A stretch of DNA of 64,000 nucleotides from Adiantum capillus-veneris. Lineage: Eukaryota; Streptophyta; Polypodiopsida; Polypodiales; Pteridaceae. The stretch covers positions 101,233,811-101,297,810 of the forward strand of contig CM043947.1 in NCBI GenBank assembly GCA_014529385.2, in the 5' to 3' direction. Positions 23,801-34,859 of this stretch are shown here, one piece after another. The notes below the pieces were generated by a model that did no database searches, had not been told where the DNA came from, and saw only the letters and a program-made list of their open reading frames with translations. Each line of letters begins with the position of its first letter. The stretch's first letter is position 1. Made by a program: the position numbers and the translations under genes.

Positions 23801-24318
23801 CAGCTTACCAAATTCAAACTTGAAATATCACTTTGATGTGGATGCATTGACCCTTCCACAATGACACCCAAGCTACTCTCACCTAGTTCAGTACAGTTTA
23901 TAGCCTCATATGGGTGGACCAGCAATACCACTCCATAACCAAGTTTTGTAGATCTATTGTCAGCCCAAAGGATGACTCTTTTCTCTTTCCAACTCACTCT
24001 ATCTATCAAGCCATCATCTTGACCAACAAGAAAATCCTGATCTATTGTGTGAGATTTTCCTTTGTCCATAACAATATTATGCAATGGCCATTTGATGATG
24101 CTTCCAACTGCTTGAGACATGGTTCTTCCATCCATTGTGACGAATGAAATCAAGAAGGTGTCATCAAAACTTCCTAGCACATGTATCGCCACACATGTTG
24201 TGCCAATCAATTCAAAACCACAACGTTGAGATGCATCAGTGGAATGAATAACCCCACGAGCTTTCCTTGTGGAACCATCAACAAGAAACACTGAATCACC
24301 TTGTTTTGGACCCTTCAA
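20898..24318 (-). pseudogene. Transposase-like gene: Tnp1/En/Spm-like plus DUF7869-like
   Basis: Reads from 24318 down. Residues 1-75 (GDSVFLVDGSTRKARGVI to AVGSIIKWP) match the Tnp1/En/Spm-like domain of plant CACTA transposons. An acidic linker and a Lys-rich stretch follow (KVRPRKKKG). Next comes a Cys-rich, helix-rich part (HGIGKSTFYRLRKKFLDGAC, then KCDICTSIK). The catalytic-looking part (22775-21822) has CIIHDKMDQSK, LQLDNCGSENKNRYV and VGHTHEDIDALFSRF, which I align with the DUF7869 family and read as the D, D and E of an RNase H-fold transposase. Breaks: TGA at 23386, a frame change near 22840, TAG at 21822. The first two ORFs share a frame, so it was one protein of roughly 1,100 residues. 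It ends 500 bases from the left terminal repeat. Confidence 0.65.
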
Positions 24319-24439
24319 TTTTTGAGAAAATCAAGAGAAATTTGTAAAATTGTATGTCTGAACATATAAATCAAAATTGAATGCATTCCCAAGATACACT
24401 CACAATTTTGGCAAAATCTTGCATCCCATTCAATTAAGA

Positions 24440-24960
24440 AAATCTACACTGAGTCAATCCATGGAGGATGGTAGGAGGCTCGAGCTCAAGTTTGAGCCTG
24501 TATGTACATCCAAGTGCTAGAAATATAAAGATGACAAGAGTTGCAAGATATGTTACATTGCAGAGGCACCCATGGAATTTGATAGGAGGATGGAGCCTTT
24601 ATGCACATCCAAGTGCTAGAAATATATAGCTCACAAAAGTTACAAGATGGATCTCGAGTTATACTGAATCAACCCATTGGGGATGGTAGGAGGCTCGAGC
24701 TCAAGTTTGAGCCTAAATGTACATCTAAGTTCTAGAAATCTAAAGCTGAAAATAGGTCCAATATGGTGCCTAAGTTACAATGCCGGAGCATAGATGGAGC
24801 CTAAATGTAGGTCTAAGTGCTAGAAATCTTTAGCTTAAAATAGTTGCAAGATGGATCTCAAGCTATAAGTCAACCCACGCACGACGGTAGGAAGCTTAAG
24901 CTCGAGTTTGATCCTAGATGTACATCTAAGTGCTATGAATACCTATATAAAAAGAGTTTC
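24440..24960. repeat. Tandem repeats upstream of the transposase gene
   Basis: About five degenerate units of 60-170 bases, each with GGCTCGAGCTCAAGTTTGAGCC-type palindromes and a part reading ACATCCAAGTGCTAGAAAT. They are related to the main array at 27.0-29.8 kb and flank the divergent promoter region. Confidence 0.75.
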
Positions 24961-25679
24961 ACACTCGAGCCTAGTTAGTCATATAGTTTTCTTTTAGGAT
25001 AGGACATTAGTTTGAGTATAGGTGGCCTTGGAGATTATGCTATGACAATTGAGCGTTGATGGACATTCAAAATACAATGAGGTTTTTTTCTCAGTTGTTT
25101 ATGTGTAAATCGATTCTTGGTGATGATAGTCGTGGTGTTTTACGTGTTGTAGCAGGACAATTTTACATGCAAAAAGGTGCAATGAAATCGGTCAAGGAAG
25201 AGGGTTGGTGGAGGTGGGTCCCTCACTCATTGATCCTAAGAGGTTTTAGCCAAGGGAAGTCAAAACTATGTCCAACTTGTGAGTATTATTTTCCCAAAAC
25301 TCTCAAAAAACTAGTTCTAAACACCCCTAACTTCGTCGAATTTTTTAACCCCTTAAACGTCGTTTTTTTGAAAACTGTTCATAAAACCTATTGTAAACAG
25401 GTTTTCTAAACAAGGTTTGTTCAGAAAAGCGTAGAGCCGATCTCAAGCTACAGGCTCATAAAAAAAGTTTTGCAATCGGACTCCGTACGTGAAAGTTATG
25501 CTGATTTTCGTGAAAAGTTTTTTTTTCACTTCTTTTAACCATCACGAAAACCATTAGTTTTGGTCCACGCATGTGAGTTTGCTAATATAACCTTGGTAAA
25601 GTTGGTGGGAAAATCTATTAAAGGCTTTTTAATGCTTTTAAAACCTTCTATATTATAATAGGTTTGGATTTTTCTACAG

Positions 25680-25950
25680 ACTGTGACGAATTCGACGACG
25701 GCACGACAGGTGAGATTCTTTACTCCCGCATCTCCTTGCCCTCTGCAAATCTGCTCGCGGCTCCACAAGGCTCTTTTTCACAACTCTAGATTAATTCTCT
25801 ATCTCTCTCGCTCTCTCCCTCTCTCTCTTCTACATTAAAACAGGGTTTCGGTTTTTGTGCAGACAGTGAAAAAACTGACAACGACGTGACAGGTATGGCT
25901 CTTTACTTTCCCATCTCCCTCTCCTCTATGAATCTATTTGCAGTCCCAAA
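25680..25950 (+). repeat. Duplicated exon-like block with splice donors
   Basis: Two related blocks of about 90 bases (near 25678 and 25860) each run from a GAC-rich stretch to CGACAG or GTGACAG followed by GTGAGA or GTATGG, then CTTTACT and CCATCTCC. They look like a duplicated untranslated first exon with its donor site for the gene that starts at 29875. Confidence 0.45.
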
Positions 25951-25963
25951 ACGCTCTACATTA

Positions 25964-25968
<5 letters not shown>

Positions 25969-25998
<30 letters not shown>

Positions 25999-26095
25999 AT
26001 ATCTTTCTCTTTTTGATTGCAGGTGAAGATCTGATTGCAGTTTATATTTGAAATTTGAATTTCAAATTCGAAAGGCTTATCCAGGTGCACTTCTT

Positions 26096-26131
<36 letters not shown>

Positions 26132-26150
26132 GTGTGTGTGTGTGTGTGCG
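25969..26150. repeat. GT and CT microsatellites
   Basis: GT 25969-25997; CT 26099-26129 followed directly by GT to about 26150. Confidence 0.95.
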
Positions 26151-26169
26151 TGTGTGCGTGATATCTTCT

Positions 26170-26580
26170 TCTAATCTTTCTGTGTAATTACCATCATCTC
26201 CTCTTAATCACTCCCTAATCTCTCTGTGTAATCTCCCTTGCCTCCTCTTAATCACTCCCTAATCTCTTCTAATCTCTCTATGTAATCTTCTTTGCCTCCT
26301 CTTAATCACTCCCTAATCTCTTCTAATCTCTCTATGTAATCTCCCTTGCCTCCTCTTAATCACTCCCTCCCTTCCTCTTAATCTCTCCTAAACCTGCATC
26401 TCAAAAGTTTAGTCTTCAATATCATTCTATTAGTTTCTAACCTCTATTTAATCTACTTCTAATGACTACTTATACTCATTATTGTTTGCTACTGTCTCCT
26501 TGATACACCTTTTAAACTCTACTTATACTCGTTATTGTTTGCTACCGTCTCCTTGATACACCTTTTAAACTCTATCATTA
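26170..26580. repeat. Short tandem repeats, two families
   Basis: About four units of 50-62 bases built from TAATCTCTCTGTGTAATCT and TTGCCTCCTCTTAATCACTC (26170-26390), then two 54-base units with TTATACTCATTATTGTTTGC (26467-26575). Confidence 0.8.
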
Positions 26581-26989
26581 AGTTAATCAAACTACAACTA
26601 CGTCTAAAATAACGCTCTATAAATTGAGAGTAAGTGGCTATTCTTTAATTAGAGTACTTAATCAATAAGTACTTTAATTAACTTTTTTTAAAACTGTAAT
26701 TAAGTAATTAATCTAATTAAAGAAAAAGATAGATAACAACACTTACTTGGTTGGGTACTGAGTGTGACATTTCCACTTGACGTAGATTCTTTGCTTTTGA
26801 TATTTAGCTCGTGTTTGGTGCCTTGTTTCCTTGTTGAGAAACTAGAACAATGAGCTGATGCAGCTTAAACCTCACCTTCTAATGCTCTCAAAGCACTAGC
26901 ATATTCCACTCTAGTGTGACTTCATGAGCTTATTGTGGATATTTTAGCATGATAGCGTTGCCTCATGCAAGTGCTTGACACTTAACTAG

Positions 26990-29800
26990 GGCTAGAGCAT
27001 AATAGCTCTAGGGAAAGCGGCTCAAATTGAAGTTCGAACCTCGCCTACATATGATATTGTAGCAAGTCTGGCTTAATGGCATCCTTGTGGCTACTTAGGG
27101 AAAGAGGCTCGAGCTTAAGTTCGAACCTTTCCTACATATGCTAATATAGCAAGTCTACCTTGAACTTAAGTTTGAGCCTCAACTGTATATGTTACTTTAG
27201 CACTAGGGTGTACGGTTAGCCTCATGACATCTGTGTGGCTACCAATGCCAGTAGGCTCAAACTTAAGTTCGATCCTCACTTGCATATAGTAGAGTAGAAC
27301 CATCATGTAGCGCTTGTTGCTACACGGGGCATACAAGAACACCTTTAGGCTCGATCTTAAGTTCGAGCCTCAAGTGCATATTCTTTAGAACTAGGATGCA
27401 AGGCTTGCCTCCTAACATCCTTGTAGCTACCAATGGAAAGAGCCTTGCTTGCTGTGTAGCCCTACTATGCAAGGGCACAGCCTCATGACATCCTTGTGGC
27501 TATCAAGGACATGGAAAAATATCTTTAGACTCAAGCTAAAGTTTGAGTATTTTATACTGTAGCGCTAGGGGGAAAGGTTAGCCTTGTGAAATCCTTATAG
27601 CTACTAAGGTCATAGAATAGCATCCTTGTGGCAAACAATGGGAAAAAGCTTGCACTTAAGTGTAGACCTTGCCTACAAATGTCAGTATAGCACTACGATG
27701 CATGTATAGCTTCATGACATCCATGTGGATACCAAAGGAAAATAAAAACACTTTGAGGCTCGAGCTTAAGTTCGAGCCTCAATTGTATAAGCTACTGTAG
27801 CACTAGGGAGTATGTCTAGACTCATCCTTTAGAGATACTAATTCCAAGAGGCTCAAACTTAAGTTTGATCCTCACTTGCATAGGCTAGTGTAGCACTAGA
27901 ATGCAAGCCTAATGCCATCCTTGTGGCTACCATGGGTATAGAATAGCACCTTAAGTTCAAGCCTCATTTTCATATGCTAGTGTAGCACTAGGATGCAAGG
28001 CTTTCCTCATGACATCCTTGTGTCTACTAAGGGCAAGAGGCTCGAACTTAAGTTTGAGCCTTGCCTACATATGCTAGTATAGCACTAGCATGAAAGTCTA
28101 GCTTCATGACATCCTTGTGGATACCAAGGAAACATAACAACACCTTTAGGTTCAAACTTAAGTTTTAGCCTCAATTGCATATGATATTGTAGCACCAATG
28201 TGTAAGGCTAGCCGAGGGATATCCTTGTGGCTATTTAGGGAAAGAGGCTCGAACTTAAGTTCGAACCTCGCCTACATATGCTAGTATAGCAAGTCTAACC
28301 TAATGACATCCTTGTGAATACTTAGGGAAAGCAGCTCAAATTTAAGTTCGAACCTTGCCTGAATATGCTATTGTAGGCTATCTTAATGACATCCTTGTGG
28401 CTACTTAGGGAAAGAGGCTCAAACTTAAGTTTGAACCTTGCCTACTTATGCTAACATAGCAAGTCTAACTTAATGTCATCCTTGTGTCTACTTAGGGAAA
28501 GACGCTCAAATTTAAGTTCGAACCTTGCCTACATATGCTATTGTAGCAAGTCTGGCATAATGACATCCTTGTGGCTACTTAGGGAAAGAGGCTCGAGCTT
28601 AAGTTCAAACCTTGCCTACATATACTAATATAGCAAATCTGCCTTGAACTTAAGTTTGAGCATCAACTGTATATGTTACTTTAGCACTAGGTTTTAAGGT
28701 TAGCCTCATGACATCTGTGTGGCTACCAATGCCAGTAGGCTCAAACTTGAGTTCGATCCTCACTTGCATATACTAGAGTAGCACCAGCATGTAGGGCTTG
28801 TTGCTACCAAGGGCATAGAAGAACACCTTTAGGCTCGATCTTAAGTTCGAGCCTCAAGTGCAGATTCTTTAGCACTAGGATGCAAGGCTTGCCTCATGAC
28901 ATCCTTGTGGCTAGCCTTATTTGCATATGCTATTGTAGCACTAGGGTGTAAGGCTAGCCGAGGGACATCCTTGTGGCTACCAGAGGCAAGAGGCTAGAGC
29001 TTAAGTTCGAGCCTCACCTAGATATGCTAGTATATCACTATCATGAAATGTTAGTATACCAGAGGCATGAGGCTCGATCTTAAGTTCGAGCCTCAAGTGC
29101 ATATTCTTTAGCACTAGGATGCAAGGCTTGCCTCATGACATCCTTGTGGCTAGCCTTATTTTCATATGCTATTGTAGCACTAGGGTGTAAGGCTAGCCGA
29201 GGGACATCCTTATGGCTACCAGAGGCAAGAGGCTCGAGCTTAAGTTCGAGACTCACCTAGATATGTTAGTATAGCACTATCATGAAAATCTAGATTCACT
29301 AAGTCCTTTTAGGATTCATGCAAGAATAGAAAAACACTTAGGATTGAACTTAAGTCTAGCCTCATGGCATCGTTTTGGTTACCAATGACAAGAGGCTCAA
29401 ACTTAAGTTTGATCCCTACTTGCATATTTGAGTGTAGCACTAGCATGGAAGGCTAGCTTGATGACATATTTGTGGCTATCAAGGGCATAGAATAGCACCT
29501 TTAGTCTCGATCTTAAGTTCGAGCCTCAAGTGCATCAGGGAATAAAAAATCACTTTTAGGCTCAAACTTAAGTTTAAGCTTCCTCTCCATATGCTAATGT
29601 AGCACTAGGGTGCATGCCTAGCCTCATGACATCCTTCTAGCTAGAAAAATCATAGATCTTCACTTTTAAGCTCAAATTTAATGTAGCACTAACTTGCAAG
29701 ACTACTCTCATGACATCCTTGTGGCTAGCAAGGGTACAAAACAACATCTTTTGGCTCAAACTTAAGTTCGAGCCTCGCCTACACATGCTAGTGTTTTTTT
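26990..29800. repeat. Array of palindromic repeats
   Basis: About 30 degenerate units of 80-120 bases. Each holds a perfect or near-perfect palindrome whose core is GCTCGAACTTAAGTTCGAGC, extended by GAG/CTC on each side in the best copies (for example near 27752 and 29071). The spacer reads roughly ACATATGCTAGTGTAGCACTAG, then CATGACATCCTTGTGGCTACC. Most variants turn TCGA into TCAA or TTGA, as expected from deamination of methylated CpG. The array fills the region between the divergent transposase and ParB-like genes, probably as part of a large first intron or promoter of the latter. More copies lie in introns at 31.46 kb and 33.5-34.7 kb. Confidence 0.85.
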
Positions 29801-29874
29801 TTAAATGTACTATTTAACTTAAACATATGCTCCTTGTTTAGGTTCTAACATTGTTCTTTTTGGTTGTTTCAGGA

Positions 29875-32800
29875 ATGGAGGCTTCCAATGTACCAAGTAT
29901 ACCAGAGCAGAGTGCACAAGTCTTCACACTCGATGTTCTTGGAATGTCGACTCACGCCAAAACTACTGCTCCAAGAATAAAGGTTGACAAGACCTTTGAG
30001 TTAACAAAATAAGAAGGAGTGAAGTGGTTTGTGGATACCTACGATACATATGCAAACTACAAAGGTGACATCCATCTATATTTGTCACAAGGTGATATGA
30101 AATATGGAGACATGGGGATTGTTGTGGGTGTCAAAGATGATGTGGATGCAACAGCAATGCCATGCTTTGCATGTAATGTGCTACCTATTGGAGAGACCAT
30201 AAAGGCAAACAAGTTTTGCATATCATTGGGCACTTTTCATGTAGCAGACATCAATGGTAGCAAACTAGGAAAAGAAAATTCTATTGTAAAATTAGGATTG
30301 AAGATCTCCAGCTTCACTAATCAAGAAGACTCGGGTGTGGACTGTGTGGAAGACCTAGTGAAGGCAGTGAAACATGCAAAGCGAGTCTTGAGCTTACCAA
30401 AGAAGATTGTACCTGCAAAGAAAGTTGTGGAGAAGACAGGGAAAGCCATAGTTAGGAGTGCACTTGCAGCATCAAGAGGTGCCCGTGCAAGCGCTTCAAC
30501 ACATGTAGAGAAGATCACTGCCACCATTAATTTAGAGGAGCAAGAAGGTTCACAAGGTCAAGATGCACAAGGACTCAGAAGAAAAAGAAAGGCAAAGGAT
30601 AATTCTACTCTTGAGGAAGATTGACAAAAACTAGCAAAGAGGAAGATGAAAAAGAGTGCAGAAGAAAAAGAGGTTTCGGAAGAGGAGTTGATGGACACGG
30701 AAACTCCATCCGAAGATAACAAGGCACTGACCTCTTTAGAAATCAAGAAGGGATTCTATCCTTTTGGGATCAATGAAGTCTTTAGCATTGACTTGACAAG
30801 GTGTTTTCCTGCTGGACATCAAACTATGTGTACAGAAGATTAAAGCTAGATTGGGTCAGGATTTTGACTTTAGACTTCATTCAAGAACCAAAGCAGGAGG
30901 AGATACTAGCAATTTTGATTCCTTGTGATCCTTCCAAAAAACATCCTCTTGACAAACTTGCCAAAGAGGATGTTCGCAATGTTGATTACTGGATCATCTC
31001 TGGACAACACTCCATTAGTGCTGCAAAACGTTTGCAAGGTGCAAACGTTGCAAAGGTTACCCCTCAATTGCGTCAGCAATTCAAATATAGACGATCAAAG
31101 ATTATTCTCAATTGCCCACCAAAGATCTCTTGTGAAATCTCCAAAGATGCGAATCTATCTGTTGCAATGTCAATGCAAAAGGAGCCATTTCTTGACCAAC
31201 TTATGCAAGCAGGAGCACAGTGGCATGCAAATGGTTGTCCTTCTAAGCCACCACCTGGTGTCAACCAAACCAAGAAGGACTTTGAGGCTTGGAAGGTACT
31301 TGTTTGATTCTTTGAAAACATGGATGTGAGTCTTTTTAATCAATATATATTTGTAAACTAGAGTCTATCATAGGCTCAAGCAAGACCTCCATGTGCTCAT
31401 TTAGAGCTTAAATTGAGGTTTTAACTTAAGATTTAGTGTCACTTGCATATGAGGCTAAGCGAGGCTCGAACTTAAGTTTGAGCCCCACTTACATATACCC
31501 ATGTATTTTGGACTTTGCATAGATGTATGTGAGCATATAAAGAAACAATTCAATCTAGCTAGGCTTGAACTTATTAAGTATACGTCTCAATCCCACAAGT
31601 TAGAGCCTTGTCAATATTGATGTTGGAATTTTCAATTTTGCAGACCTTTGTTGAGACAACAGAGCACACACTTCAAAAGGGATTTGTCAAGACCGACTTG
31701 CATTTGCTTCTATGTGATGAGAAGATATGGAAGAATTGGGTCAAGATCATGAGACAATATGCTCGAGGCTTGCTACCAAATACAAAGGGAGAAACAATTG
31801 ACGAAGGTTCCAACGAAAATCCTAAATTTCTAACTATGAAGGGTGGTCAGATTCAACAAGCACCTCGCACAGCAACACTAGCACCTACATTGTTCAGGTG
31901 CATTTAAGGCCTCGAGAATAAAGAAGTTCTTGAACTACAAAATGCAATCCTGGACAAAACCATCTTGCTAAAGAAGAGCAGGCATACCCCTCATAGAATG
32001 GACATGGATGAGATGGCTTGGAAGCTAAAAACAGATCGAGTGTTGAAAGAAGCAATAATATCGTTCTTCTTTGATTTGACAAGGGAAAATTTATCTTGGG
32101 AGCAATTTTGTGAGAAGTACAAGCTAGGAGAGCATGAGTACAATCAAATGAGGAGCTATAGCCAGTACTATGTCAAGGACTCCCTCAACAGAGCAAATAA
32201 GACTCCACCCTCACTTCCAAAAAGTGTAATAAATCTCCTCGATCATCTTTATAGAGCTAATATGGGAATTATATCTCAAGACGAGTCTATTCCATGGAGA
32301 ATCAAGGGGGTGGGCTTTGATATGGGGAAGATCAAAGACTTTTGCAATACAGAGCACGTACCATTTCAATTGGTTGTCTTGGATCTTCATGGTACTAAAG
32401 AAAATATCTCTATAGATTTTTTTTCAAATTTGGCACTCAATCTAAACACATTGAATGCACAATACGAATATGTGCTAGTGTGTTTCATTGATTTCATCAA
32501 TATCGGAATGCTTGTTGAAGGGGTTTCTAGCCAGTCAACTAAGGTCCATATTGAGTATGGAAATATCCAAGCAACAAGAGATGACTCATGGATAGATGGA
32601 ACTGTGGACTCTGCAATGGTTGCTCTTTTTGTTAGCAAGGTTGATAGATTTGAGGCTATTGACAAAGCTCATACAAAAAGAGTCTTTTTCTCAGGCTCTT
32701 GTGGCAAGGATCATGAATTTATTGATAGAAACTTCATTGATGGCCTTATCACAGGGTTTTGTCCTGAGCAAAGCTATGTGTTGGAATTTTTTTGCGGTGG

Positions 32801-33285
32801 AAATGTGTTGGACAAAAGCTTGTCGAAGAAGGGAAATTGATCTATGTAAAGATGATTTTGAAGCAATGGAGTTAGAATCTCAATGCTCCAGTCTTTTGGA
32901 GAGCAATCCGTCCTTGCAGGAGTGGTGTGGTGCAAGTCAAGAATCACTTGCAAGACAAACAGTGGAGCTGGATGATAAAGAAAAAGAAGACCTTAACAAT
33001 CTTGACATCGATGAGCAACAAAGCAGTGGGGATGTTGATGAAAATGAAGACAACGATAACGTAGACAACACGGATGATAGTGAAGTTCAAGAAGCTACAA
33101 ATTTTGATCATCAAGGAGGGGCAGACAATGTTGGAGAAATGAGTCCAGTTGTGGATATTGAGTGTGCAAAAGAAAATGATGAAGATAATGAGGATGATGA
33201 TGCAGGAAATGAGGATGCAAAAGAGGATGATAGAGCCTCTCAAGACATTGTAGTAGCTGATGAAAAAGGTGCGAATGCTTCTTAG
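29875..33285 (+). pseudogene. ParB-like / adenine methyltransferase-like cargo gene
   Basis: An acceptor site (TTTCAG, 29872) precedes ATG 29875. The N-terminal part (to about 30620) has no known motif and ends in a Lys/Arg-rich linker. A second part (30640-31310) contains DYWIISGQHSISAAKRLQ, which resembles box II of ParB/Srx-type domains (GxxRxxAAxxL). An intron follows (GTGAGT at 31326, TTGCAG to 31643). The C-terminal part (31644-32840) ends with SYVLEFFCGGN, then DKSLSKKG and, after a frameshift, KDDFEAM, like the FxGxG motif I and acidic loop of beta-class DNA methyltransferases; a degenerate motif IV may be VVLDLHG. An acidic tail runs to 33285. Stops at 30010 (TAA), 30622 (TGA) and 31905 (TAA) and frameshifts near 30820 and 32845 show it is decayed. 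The ParB and methyltransferase calls are weak single-motif matches. Confidence 0.45.
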
Positions 33286-34855
33286 AGTATTTTTGATACT
33301 AGGTTTAATGATGCATGCCATTATCATGTACCAACACACTCCTAAAGTATAAAAAGGCAGGATAGTGTATTGAATTGATCAATTGTGATACTTTAGGTCC
33401 TTCAAACACTATTTTCTTAATACTATCTTGTGTCTTTATCTAAAAGTATTTCATTTTAATTAGATTTAATTGTTGTTGTTTTAAAAAATGATGGGGGGGA
33501 TCAAACTTGAGTTTGAGCCATCACAAAGCACATGTCTTTATTTAAAGTGTCAATTCACAAGGCATAGCTAACATACAGATGTGATTTGAGAGTAAGAAAT
33601 TTTGGTTTTGGTGAGACAGTAATGAAGCATTACCAAACACTAATGAGGCTCAAACTTAAGTTCAAGCCTAACAAGGAGAGATAGTGAAGCACTTGTGTAT
33701 GAAATTCAATCAAAAAATTCATGGCTGAGTTGTTCTAAGTGAGACTTGAACTTCTTTATCCTAGTGTAGCACTTGCATATGTTACGTGAAACTCATAATG
33801 TCTTTGTACCTAACAAGGCATTGAAATTTAGTTTGTAGGCTCGAACTTAAGTTTGAACCTTGCCTCCACATGTTAGTGTAGCACTACCATGTGAGGCCGA
33901 GCTCATGAGCACTACCATGTTATGCCAATCTCAAGAGCATTGTAGTAATATAATCTTCCAAATAGCAATACTTACAAATCATGAAGTAAAAAGGATCATA
34001 CCTTGAAAAATTCATAGTTAAGAGGTTTTTTGAATAGACCCTAGATGTGCACAATATAATAATTTTATACATAGTGAATGCGTTGCGACTAGACATGGCT
34101 TGATATTTAAGCCTTACACTTGAAACATAAGCTTAAGGTTAAGACTTAAGCCTTAGGCATGAAATTAAGTTTGAGCCTCAAAAGTCCTTGTCATAGAATC
34201 CTACCTCAACAACAAAAGTCCTTGTCATAGAATCCTACCTCGGTACTTCCAAGTGAAGCTCACAATTTCATATCCTATTGTAGCAATTACATATGTTAAG
34301 AAAGAGAAAGATTCATAATCTATAACAAGAAACTGAATTTTATTTTGTAGGATCGAACTTAAGTTCGAGAATTGCCTTTGTATGTTAGTGTAGCACTACC
34401 ATATGAGTCCAGTCTCATGAGCATTGTAGCAAAAAAATGTTACAAATAACAAAATACTTATAGATTATGAAAAAAATTAGATGATACCTTGAAAAATTCA
34501 TAGATAAGGGGTTTTATAAAGAGGTCTTCAGTGCACATAGTATAAAAGGTTTTCACATAGTGAATGATGAATACTAAAAAGGGCTTAGGACTTACATTTT
34601 AAACTTCAAACATAAGCATAAATTTTGAGACTTAAGTTTTAGGCTTGAAACAAAAGCCTAAACTTTGAGACTTAAGCCTTAGGCTGGAGCTTAAGATTAA
34701 GCCTCACTTTCAAATGTGCTTTAGGTATCATTCTAGGTTAGCATTTTTGTGTTAATGTGCTAAATGGAGCCTTTCTAGCATAAAATGTCTGGGTTAGATG
34801 ATAGAAATGAAATGGATTCTTTGGTTATTCAAAATCCACTAGACTATTTTCTAAA
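33286..34855 (+). other. Intergenic or intronic stretch with dispersed palindromes
   Basis: No coding frame. At least five copies of the TCGAACTTAAGTTCGA-type palindrome occur (about 33506, 33640, 33838, 34140 and 34348), plus a stretch with CTTAAGCCTTAGGC repeats near 34120-34700. Confidence 0.6.
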
Positions 34856-34859
34856 TTGG

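Noticed and set aside
25056-25409. 117-codon plus-strand ORF
   Set aside because: No motif and no homologous frame in the window; probably chance in an untranslated region.
26990-29800. CRISPR-like array of repeats and spacers
   Set aside because: Spacers are themselves repeated and units vary in length; no cas genes and the surroundings are eukaryotic.
30900-31310. Bacterial contamination as source of the ParB-like motif
   Set aside because: The frame is flanked by GT-AG introns and transposon repeats of the same kind as the surroundings.
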